Positions 56,061 through 64,000 of a stretch of DNA of 64,000 nt are shown here, piece by piece. Under the pieces are notes generated by a model. It searched no databases and was not told where the DNA came from. It saw nothing but the letters and a program-made list of their open reading frames with translations. The translations under genes and the position numbers were made by a program. Position 1 is the stretch's first letter. Each line of letters begins with the position of its first letter. Source of the stretch: Excoecaria cochinchinensis (Eukaryota > Streptophyta > Magnoliopsida > Malpighiales > Euphorbiaceae); NCBI GenBank assembly GCA_947683425.1, contig CANTUQ010000020.1, forward strand, positions 4,199,501-4,263,500. The letters run 5' to 3'.

Positions 56061-59000
56061 CTAAATAACCCTCTCTGACTGACCATCTGACTGCGGATGG
56101 AAAGCAGTACTGAAATTTAACCGTGTTCCCAAAGCTGCCTGAAGTTCTTTCCAAAACTTGGATGTAAAACGAGGATCTCGGTCTGATACAATGGATAACG
56201 GAATCCCATGCAATCGAACTATCTCATCCACATAAAGTTCTGCCAACTTGTCCATCGAGTAATCCACTCGCACCGGTAGAAAATGTGCAGACTTCGACAA
56301 TCGATCTACTATGACCCATACAGAATCATGCTTACGCTGAGTCATAGGAAGACCAGATACAAAATCCATCGTGATGTCATCCCACTTCCATTGAGGAATG
56401 GGTAAGGGATGAAGCAATCCCGATTGCACTTGATGCTCAGTTTTCACTTGCTGACAAGTAAGACACCTTGAAACAAATTCTGTTATCTCTCTTTTCATTC
56501 CTGGCCACCAATAAAATTGCTTCAGGTCTTGATACATCTTATCTCCACCAGGATGCATAGTGAAAACTGATGAATGAGCTTCCTGCAACAGTTTCTTTCT
56601 TAACTCCCCCACATCAGGTACACATAACCGATTACCATGTCTCAACACTCCTTCACTGTCTAATAAGTATTCAGTGCGCTTGCCCTCTTTCACTGCTTGA
56701 CAAACACGCTGAAGCACATGATCATCTAATTGAGCCTTTGTAATTTCTGATCTTAAACTTGGTTTAACTTTAAGTTGAGCAATCAGAGCACCTTCAGAAT
56801 CAAATCTCCATCTGCCTCGACTAGCCAGTAACGCAGACAAAGACTTCCTACTAAGAGCATCTGCCACCACATTAGCTTTACCCGGATGATAATCAATAAT
56901 ACAATCATAATCCTTGAATAGCTCTAACCATCTCCGCTGCCTCAAATTTAACTCCTTCTGAGTTAACAAGTACTTAAGACTCTTATGATCGGTAAAAATT
57001 ATGCACGTCTCCCCATACAAGTAGTGTCGCCAAACCTTAAGCGCAAACACTACCGCTGCTAACTCCAGATCGTGAGTCGGATAATTCCGTTCATGAGACT
57101 TCAACTGTCTTGATGCATAAGCTACCACTTTATTCCCTTGCATCAGAACACAACCTAACCCAATGCCCGAAGCATCACTGTACATAGTGTATTCCTTACC
57201 CGAAACCGGTTGTGTGAGCACAGGAGCTTTAACCAATAACTCTTTCAACCGATCAAAACTGGCTTGACACTTTTCAGACCATACAAACTTGACATCCTTC
57301 CGAAGTAGCTTGGTCATAGGAGATGCTAACACTGAGAACCCCTGAACAAACCGTCGGTAATACCCTGCTAATCCTAGAAAACTTCTCACTTCTGGCACAT
57401 TCTTCGGAGGCATCCAATTAACAATTGCTTCAATCTTACTTGGATCAACACGTACACCTTCTGCTGATACCACATGTCCAAGGAAAGCTACTTCTTTCAA
57501 CCAAAACTCACACTTACTGAGTTTCGCATACAGCTGATGATCTCTTAACATTTGCAATACTAATCTAAGATGTTCCTCATGTTCTTTTCGATTTCTAGAG
57601 TACACTAAAATGTCATCAATAAATACCACAACAAACTTATCCAGATACGGTCGAAAAACCCGGTTCATCAGATCCATAAAGGCTGCAGGCGCGTTAGTCA
57701 AACCAAAGGGCATCACTAGAAATTTATAATGACCATAACGCGTCCGAAAAGCCGTCTTCGCCACATCTGCTTCTTTCACCCCTAACTGGTAATAGCCTAA
57801 CCTCAAATCTATCTTAGAGAATACCCCAGCTCCTCTCAACTGATCAAAAAGATCCTCAATCCTCGGCAGTGGATACTTATTCTTGATAGTCACTTTGTTA
57901 AGCTGTCGATAATCAATGCACATCCGAAGGGTTCCATCTTTCTTCTTAACAAACAGCACTGGAGCACCCCACGGCGACACACTAGGCCGAATGAATCCTT
58001 TATCCAACAACTCTTGCAACTGACTCTTCAATTCCTTCAATTCTACTGGGGCCATTCTGTAAGGAGCCTTAGAAATCGGAGCTATCCCCGGGAGAATTTC
58101 TACTGACAGTTCAACTTCTCTCTCTGGAGGTAACCCCGGTAACTCTTCCGGAAAAACATCTACAAAATCTCTTACAACCGAAATGTCTTGAATCTTAACT
58201 TGACCTCTCTGAGAGTCTAAAACCACAGCCAAAAATGCTTCACACCCTTTCCTGATAAATCTTCTGGCTTTCATAGCTGATACCACATTATGCAAAGAAC
58301 TACTTCCAATACCCTTTACCACAATAGGCATTTGATCTTTATCTCTCAAAATCATTACTTTCCTATGACAGTCCACTACCGCGCGATGCTTATCCAACCA
58401 ATCCATTCCCAAAATAATATCATACTCATGGAATGGCAAACAAATTAAATCCACTGCAAACTCTGTACCTTGAATCTTTAAAGGACACTTCCGACATACA
58501 CGATTAACCATAACACTCTGACCCAACGGACTGGATACACAAATCTCATATTCCATCTTCTCCTCACTACCCAAACTATCCCACAACTTACCAGAACACA
58601 CATAAGAATGGGTAGAGCCCGGGTCAATCAAAACATAAACTTCAGAATCAAGCAAAGAGAACTTACTGGCAATCACTTCGGGAGCATTCTGTTCCTCTCG
58701 GGCCTTCATAGCATAAGCCCTACCAGATGATGGCACAGGGCGATCTACTGATTCTGAGGCTTCTCTATCTCGAGGCCGTCCACCACGACCCCTTCCTCTA
58801 CCCCTATTACGACTTCCTTGGGGTACATTAGATCCAGCTCGGCTCCCTTCTTGTTGTCCCGAAGGATCTCCAAGTCGGTTCGGACAATTTGCAAGTAAAT
58901 GGTCCGTAGAACCACATTTAAAACAGCCTCCCGTTAACCACCGACATTCACCCCAATGTTGTCTATTACAATGAGAACATCGAGGAGGGCCATCTCCTCT

Positions 59001-59198
59001 ACCTGAGCCTGATCCCCTGGAAGAACCCTGTCTCCTCCCTCTAGGGGCCGGATTAGCTGTAGACTCATCAGCAAAATTTCCTTGCGACTCCCTCGGCCTC
59101 TTGCCTGAAGAAGGGCCACCTCTTGCAGACTTTCTTCTTTGAGCCTTTTCTCTCAATATAATCTCAGAATGCTCCGCCCTCAAGGCTGCTTGAACCAA
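56061..59198 (-). CDS. gag-pol: Element C gag end, protease, RT, RNase H, integrase core
   Basis: A 1045-residue open frame. In order: Arg/Ser-rich linker, zinc knuckle CFKCGSTDHLLANC (about residue 92), protease VLIDPGSTHSYV (about 190), IILGMDWLDKHRAVVDC, RT with MCIDYRQLNKVTIKNKYPLP, VMPFGLTNAPAAFMDLMN and VVVFIDDILVYS, RNase H TMYSDASGIGLGCVLMQ, the integrase finger from HPGGDKMYQDL to CLTCQQ, and the core ITMDFVSGLP and IVSDRDPRFTS, ending SDGQSERVI at a TAG stop. All catalytic motifs look intact. The upstream border is another TAG. Confidence 0.95.
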   Translation of the reverse strand: MVQAALRAEHSEIILREKAQRRKSARGGPSSGKRPRESQGNFADESTANPAPRGRRQGSSRGSGSGRGDGPPRCSHCNRQHWGECRWLTGGCFKCGSTDHLLANCPNRLGDPSGQQEGSRAGSNVPQGSRNRGRGRGRGGRPRDREASESVDRPVPSSGRAYAMKAREEQNAPEVIASKFSLLDSEVYVLIDPGSTHSYVCSGKLWDSLGSEEKMEYEICVSSPLGQSVMVNRVCRKCPLKIQGTEFAVDLICLPFHEYDIILGMDWLDKHRAVVDCHRKVMILRDKDQMPIVVKGIGSSSLHNVVSAMKARRFIRKGCEAFLAVVLDSQRGQVKIQDISVVRDFVDVFPEELPGLPPEREVELSVEILPGIAPISKAPYRMAPVELKELKSQLQELLDKGFIRPSVSPWGAPVLFVKKKDGTLRMCIDYRQLNKVTIKNKYPLPRIEDLFDQLRGAGVFSKIDLRLGYYQLGVKEADVAKTAFRTRYGHYKFLVMPFGLTNAPAAFMDLMNRVFRPYLDKFVVVFIDDILVYSRNRKEHEEHLRLVLQMLRDHQLYAKLSKCEFWLKEVAFLGHVVSAEGVRVDPSKIEAIVNWMPPKNVPEVRSFLGLAGYYRRFVQGFSVLASPMTKLLRKDVKFVWSEKCQASFDRLKELLVKAPVLTQPVSGKEYTMYSDASGIGLGCVLMQGNKVVAYASRQLKSHERNYPTHDLELAAVVFALKVWRHYLYGETCIIFTDHKSLKYLLTQKELNLRQRRWLELFKDYDCIIDYHPGKANVVADALSRKSLSALLASRGRWRFDSEGALIAQLKVKPSLRSEITKAQLDDHVLQRVCQAVKEGKRTEYLLDSEGVLRHGNRLCVPDVGELRKKLLQEAHSSVFTMHPGGDKMYQDLKQFYWWPGMKREITEFVSRCLTCQQVKTEHQVQSGLLHPLPIPQWKWDDITMDFVSGLPMTQRKHDSVWVIVDRLSKSAHFLPVRVDYSMDKLAELYVDEIVRLHGIPLSIVSDRDPRFTSKFWKELQAALGTRLNFSTAFHPQSDGQSERVI

Positions 59199-59870
59199 CT
59201 AGTAATACTTCACATTCGGAGCCGACATCAATGAAATTAACATTACCTTCAAAGACTCATTCAAACCTGATTCAAAATGCTGACATCGAAACTCTTCCGT
59301 GAGAACTCTTGGCGGCGCATACTTACTGAGCTTATTGAACTCGTCCTCATACTCAGCCACAGACATCATTCTTTGCTTAAGAGTGAGAAACTGTGCCCAC
59401 TTGGCATCCTTATAAGCTTTGGTCACATACCGATTCTGAAACTCACCCTCGAAGAACTCCCATGTAATCGGTTCAGGAACTTGCGGTTGACTAACTACCA
59501 ACCTCCACCAATCATAGGCAGAACCTTGTAACAAAGACAAGGCACACTCCACTTCTTGCTCCGGTGGGCATCTAATCTCCCTAAGTACTCTGGATGTCTT
59601 TTCTAACCACATCTCTGCTTTATAAGATTCATCTATGCTAGTACCAAAGAAATTCTCTGCACCATGTTTTCTTAACCTTTCAATTGGGGCACTAGGCGCT
59701 GTTACCCTTTCAAGTACCCTTGTCATACTCTGAAGCATCGCTTCCATTGGTCCCAAAGGCACCTCAGGATACCCCCTAGGAGGTTGAGCCGGACCAGAAA
59801 CTGAGGGATCCTGCTCTTGGGGATTCGCACTTTCCGCTGACCCCTCAAGCGATCCACGGGCGGACTCCAT
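59199..59870 (-). CDS. gag: Element C gag, N-terminal part
   Basis: 223 residues from MESARGSLEGSAES, the same start as element D. Gag core: VLREIRCPPEQEVECAL, LLQGSAYDWWRLV, FEGEFQNRYVTKAYKDAKW and CQHFESGLNESLKVM. It ends at a TAG in place of the Gln of YYQLV seen in elements B and D gag (as YYQII and YYQLV), so CAG-to-TAG is likely. Confidence 0.95.
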   Translation of the reverse strand: MESARGSLEGSAESANPQEQDPSVSGPAQPPRGYPEVPLGPMEAMLQSMTRVLERVTAPSAPIERLRKHGAENFFGTSIDESYKAEMWLEKTSRVLREIRCPPEQEVECALSLLQGSAYDWWRLVVSQPQVPEPITWEFFEGEFQNRYVTKAYKDAKWAQFLTLKQRMMSVAEYEDEFNKLSKYAPPRVLTEEFRCQHFESGLNESLKVMLISLMSAPNVKYY

Positions 59871-59960
59871 AACTACAAAACATAAACGCAGTGCGCATCA
59901 GGCCAACACAACTCTAACAACTAGCTAACACACTGAAACCCAGTAACATCTAAACCAATA

Positions 59961-59972
59961 GCTCTGATACCA
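59961..59972 (-). other. Primer-binding site of element C (tRNA-iMet)
   Basis: TGGTATCAGAGC on the minus strand, five bases from the 5' LTR. Confidence 0.95.
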
Positions 59973-59977
59973 CCTAA

Positions 59978-62383
59978 TGTCACACCCCAACCTATACCAA
60001 GGAGACTTCCATACAGATTGGAGGGAGAGGGCTCCCTGGATAGATAGGAGCGTCACACCCCACTAGTACAAACATGCAAACATTTCATAAATAGAGCGAC
60101 ATATCAGAGATAATTAAAATCTTTAATACAGAGAAGAATGATACTGAACAAAATGTATACTTTATTAATATACCAAAAGAAGGTCTTTACATATTACATC
60201 AGATTACAAAAAGAACCAATTTACAAAAGCCCAAGATACACTGTTCCAAAGGGCAATCAAAATAATACATCTATTACAAAAAGAAAGGGAAGCCTATACT
60301 ATAAAACAACCCATCTCTAGTTGCGTTGGCCTTCCCGATGCGACACGCCCAGAACACGCGTACCAAAACCTTCCACACCTGCACGGATAAACACCCGTGC
60401 TAAGCGAAATCGCTTAGTGGGGAAAACACAAAATGCATAACCGCCACTCATAGTGACGATGACAGAAAGCATATGATAACAATACAATTATGGGCATGTA
60501 ATCATACATAGTTAATTCAGATATTGGCATTAACATTCAAGAATTCTTGTATAAAACACAATGACACCTGCTTAATCACAATGAGTGGATAACGAGTACA
60601 TATAGATACTTGAGAGTATCGATATCATCACATATACATATAGATACCCGAAGGTATCGAACCATTCTTTTTACTTTATTTTCAAACTGTTTTTACGTGG
60701 AATCTTAAGAAAGATTCAGACAGAGGGATCGCGAGGATCCAATCGTGGGACCTGATCAGGGTCCAAAGTCGTACATATAGCTGCAGCGGCACAAAACTCT
60801 ATTAGGCACGCCTAACTATCCACTTATCCGACATTAGCAGGTTATGCAAAATCTTATCACATTTACATATATATTATTCGTGCAAAAAGATAATCAAAGC
60901 TTAATGAAAACTGCATGCAAAAGAAATTAAGTCATTAAGCAAAAAGGAAAAGAAATCAAGTTTGGAAGTCGCGCCTGTCGCGCTCGTGACAACTGTCGCG
61001 CTCGCGACAGAGACCAAAACACAACTACCCGCCGAGTCTCGCGGTCGCGAGAGAATCTCGCGCTCGCGAGAGGGCGAAGGCGCCACTCTCTGTCGCGCTC
61101 GCGACGGTTGTCGCGCTCGTGACAGAAGGTAACTGTCCAAGTCTATCGCGCTCGCGACCACCGCGCGCTCGCGACAGAGGAGAGTCCTGCAACCACTCGG
61201 AGGTTGAGCGCTCTGTCGCGCTCGTGACAGAGAGTTCTCTCGAGCTCTCGGCGCGACACTTCTCGCGCCGGCGCGAGGGCCGAAACCTCCGCACTCTGTC
61301 GCGCTCGCGACAGTGTCGCGATCGCGACAGACACGGGTTTTTCAGCTCTTACGCCCACATTCTGCAGAAAACCTACACAAATCACATTCAAACTTCCAAA
61401 ATTGATTCCAAACCTCAAAATTAAGCAACGCAAGCATTCACAACTCATAACATAAATAAAAACCCAGCTTTAACACCATTTATCTCAACTAAATCAAGTC
61501 AATTACATGTCCAATTCTAAGAAATTCCAAAACAGCAATTATAACATCAATTACAAATATTCATATAGTTTCTCACAATTCCTTCAACAATATTCATTCT
61601 TTCACATCACATATCACACTAATTTCCATTCAAGCTATAATAACACCACCCATAAACCCAATCAAAGTAAAACCACAATTATCAAACGCAAATCATGAAT
61701 ACACAATAAAGATGAACATTCCCAAACCTTCTCTCCTTAGCTCCTATTCGCGAGCTCCGCTCCCGCTAGCAATTCCTTTCCCTTTATCAGGTCTAGGAGT
61801 CTCCTCTGAACCACAAACCCATAACAATCAAGATCAATTTTACAACTACCCAAACATACATACATAATTATAAAACCTAGAGAAGAGGAAGAAGAAGAAT
61901 CTAAAACACCCATAACCCCAACTCACCTTTAAGCTTCCAAAATCCACAAGCTAATCAACTCTAATTACTTAATTAAGGAAGAGGGAGCAAGATTATGTAA
62001 AGAAAAGGAAGAACAAAGGAGAAGGAAGAAGAAGAAGGAAATGGCGTGAAAAGGAGGAGGGGAACGGGAAATCAAGGGAAAGGCTGCCCTTTTCTCTCTC
62101 TTCACCAACCCAATAAATGCCCACTTATCCCCTTTGCCACTTGTCAATCTCTCCTTAAGACACTTGCCCCCACATCACACCCTACTCCCATACTTTACTA
62201 TACACATTAACTTATCCTTTGCTCATATCCTAGTCCCATACACTAATATGTACACTAATCTTTCTCTTATTCACACTTAAATTAAATAAATAAACCAATT
62301 TAACACACACATGCAACACATAGACATATACACATACAGACACGGACAGGCTCAAACTACTGGGGTGATTTTGGGGTGTTACA
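59978..62383 (-). mobile_element. Element C 5' LTR
   Basis: The features match the 3' LTR: stem-loop at 60400-60417, TTAGGC(A)CGCCTAA at 60802-60815 (one substitution), palindrome cluster at 60969-61330. It is 18 bp longer because of one extra palindrome half-unit at about 60980-61000. Confidence 0.95.
60969..61330. repeat. Palindrome cluster in element C 5' LTR
   Basis: Same as 53889-54232 plus an extra AACTGTCGCGCTCGCGAC unit. Several further differences are CG-site transitions. Confidence 0.85.
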
Positions 62384-62679
62384 GAGGAAGGAGGCGAGGC
62401 CTCCGCCGGCCACCCACCGTGCTGGAACGGCACACGCGCCCCACCGGCGTGCTCCCGGAAGCAGGGCGATCCAGCCGGCATCCACCGGCCTCCATCACTC
62501 GCCGCCGTTAGGGAGATCGGAGAAGAAGACCCGCAATGCTCCAAGGCGTTTTTTGGCGAGGCGGCATGTCCTTCCGGCGCGTGACCAACGGCGGCAAGAT
62601 CCCGGCGATGCGATCTACCCGGCGGTGGCGGAGGTGTCACCAACGGCCGCTCCGACGAGCCTCCGGCGAGGGAAATCCG

Positions 62680-62685
62680 GTGAGT
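62680..62685 (+). promoter_or_regulatory. Donor-like site in LTR E
   Basis: AATCCG|GTGAGTC is a good plant 5' splice-site match at the border between GC-rich leader and AT-rich U5, the same position as the GAGGGTAAA motif of other Tat LTRs. Confidence 0.45.
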
Positions 62686-63011
62686 CTATTTTATATTTAT
62701 TTATTTTAATATATTATTAATTAATATTAATTAATATTATTATTATTATTAGTATTATTATTTATTTATTTATTATTATTATTATTAATATTTATTCATA
62801 ATTCTGTTTTTATTATTTTTATTATTTTATTTAATATTTATTATTCTGTTTTTGTGTTTATGTTAATTATTGTTATTATATTTGTTTAGTTATTATTTAT
62901 TTTCTGTTTATTAATATTATATTATTATTATCTTTTATTTATTTATTTATTATTGGTATTATTGAATTACATTAATATTGTTGTTATTAATATTATTTAT
63001 TTTATGTTTAT

Positions 63012-63012
63012 C

Positions 63013-63046
<34 letters not shown>

Positions 63047-63280
63047 TTATTTAATTTCTTTTATTATTATCATTATATATTTATTTAATTTCTGTTATTA
63101 TTATTATTATTATTATTATTTGGGTGTTATTAATTAATTGTTATATTTATTCATTTATTATTATTTTTTGTTTTTATATATATTGTTATTATTATTTATT
63201 TTATTGCTATTACTTTATTCTTTATTTGTTATGATTAATTATAATTATTATTGTGATTGTTGTTATATTTTATATATTGA

Positions 63281-63311
<31 letters not shown>

Positions 63312-63322
63312 TGCATTATTGC

Positions 63323-63409
<87 letters not shown>
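63012..63409. repeat. (ATT)n microsatellites in LTR E
   Basis: Several ATT runs; the longest perfect one, about 29 units, is at 63323-63409. The Ile-rich frame across it is an artefact. Confidence 0.9.
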
Positions 63410-63880
63410 CAAATACTATTTATTATTAATATTATTATTTTATGATATTATTACTAGCATTATTATTTTTATTGGCATTAATCATTTTAATTGTCATTTG
63501 TGCTTTTATATCCATTAATTCTCAATTTATTTCATTTAATTATTTTTTTAATTATTTATTCATTTACTTATCATTTAATTTAATCCATTATCAATCTCAT
63601 CCATTTTCCCAATTTACTTTATTCAATCATTCATTTGATTATTTATTTATTCAATTATTTATTTATTCACGATTCAACAATATCATTTTTTCTATTTTGA
63701 CTGCAATGCGGGAGGCATGTGGTTCTTCTGAGAAGTATGGTCGGAATAGGTAAATTAGGATGAATTTATTATTTATTATTCGAAAAATATGTAATTATTA
63801 TTATATTATTTTATTCGACTGTGGTTGGTAATAATAAATTATTTTTCGACCACGCTTAAAAAGAACCACCACACAAATGT

Positions 63881-64000
63881 TGTAACACCCCCTTCCCATA
63901 CTTAGGCGTTCCCATCCAATAAGGAGTGAGATGCCGTATGAGACAAGGTGTCACCAAACAGATACAAAGCAAAGTATACATCCATTCATAACATACATTC
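63881..64000 (-). mobile_element. LTR H, edge of a B-type Tekay LTR
   Basis: It starts TGTAACACCCCCTTCCC and follows the beginning of LTR B (GGAGTGAGATGCCGTATGAG, CATTCATAACATACATTC) with about 15 differences in 120 bp. It is cut by the window end, so it is not known whether a full element follows. Confidence 0.85.

Larger units (their letters stand above)
52898..62383 (-). mobile_element. Element C: complete Tekay chromovirus, 9486 bp
   Basis: GAGGA lies on both sides (52893-52897, 62384-62388), a perfect TSD in LTR E. The 3' LTR (52898-55285, 2388 bp) and 5' LTR (59978-62383, 2406 bp) differ by one 18-bp insertion and about 25 substitutions by eye, about 1%. In sense: 5' LTR, primer site, gag-PR-RT-RNH-INT-chromodomain frame with two TAG stops, polypurine tract, 3' LTR. 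Confidence 0.95.
62384..63880 (+). mobile_element. Element E 3' LTR, part 2
   Basis: This continues LTR E after element C, starting with the second GAGGA. A GC-rich leader with CCGGCG words (about 62390-62675) ends at a consensus donor-like CCG|GTGAGT (62680-62685), followed by about 1.2 kb of extremely AT-rich U5 with ATT microsatellites. It ends at 63880 where a B-type LTR begins; the true LTR end is not visible. Frames across the GC-rich part and the repeats are not supported. Confidence 0.65.

Noticed and set aside
62230..62720. GC-rich frames of 66-137 residues that could be a host gene
   Set aside because: They span the junction of LTR C with LTR E and the GC-rich leader of LTR E; no motif is recognised.
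63138..63753. Ile/Leu-rich open frames at the right end
   Set aside because: They are translations of the AT-rich, ATT-repeat U5 of LTR E.

Overview
The window is a plant nuclear repeat block (angiosperm, probably eudicot; species not resolvable) made almost entirely of LTR retrotransposons. I see no convincing host gene, structural RNA gene or CRISPR array. The evidence is Ty3/gypsy gag-pol reading frames, initiator-Met tRNA primer sites (TGGTATCAGAGC), polypurine tracts, TG...CA LTR ends and exact 5-bp target-site duplications (TSDs) found by reading both flanks.

Layout. 1-260 and 5151-5657: an inverted LTR fragment (J) split by a solo LTR of its own family (I, 261-5150, TSD TATAC). 5658-16056: the 5' part of a + strand Tekay-type chromovirus (D). 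Its 5' LTR is split by a long solo LTR (G, 7615-14144, TSD ACGCC), which is itself split by a Tat-type solo LTR (K, 10836-13073). D has a primer site and a broken gag, and is cut at the protease by the next element. 16057-47725: a large minus-strand Tat-lineage element (A) with a dual RNase H pol, an antisense extra ORF, tandem repeats before its 3' LTR, and four insertions: a Copia-like solo LTR (17643-19266), a complete Tekay element B (26290-35999, TSD TGTCG), and two sister Tat-type solo LTRs (L1 37290-40102, TSD CTTGC; L2 41500-44431, TSD CTCCT). 47726-48546: a truncated Tat LTR (F). 48547-63880: a decayed + strand Tat element (E) whose 3' LTR is split by a complete Tekay element C (52898-62383, TSD GAGGA). 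63881-64000: the edge of another B-type LTR (H).

B and C are young. Each has LTRs differing by roughly 1% in an eye count, and a gag-PR-RT-RNH-INT-chromodomain frame broken only by one or two stops, all explicable as C-to-T changes at CG or CHG sites. A, D and E are old and decayed.

The most interesting signals are in the LTRs and not in the proteins. (1) Tekay LTRs share an ordered series of short palindromes ending in a hairpin whose arms differ between families but still pair. (2) Tekay and Tat LTRs each carry a CpG-rich cluster of family-specific palindromic words inside AT-rich DNA, with fast turnover. (3) Tat LTRs share a splice-donor-like site and ATTG-loop hairpins with compensatory changes. 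(4) Element A, and in part E, carries an intron-containing antisense ORF downstream of pol.
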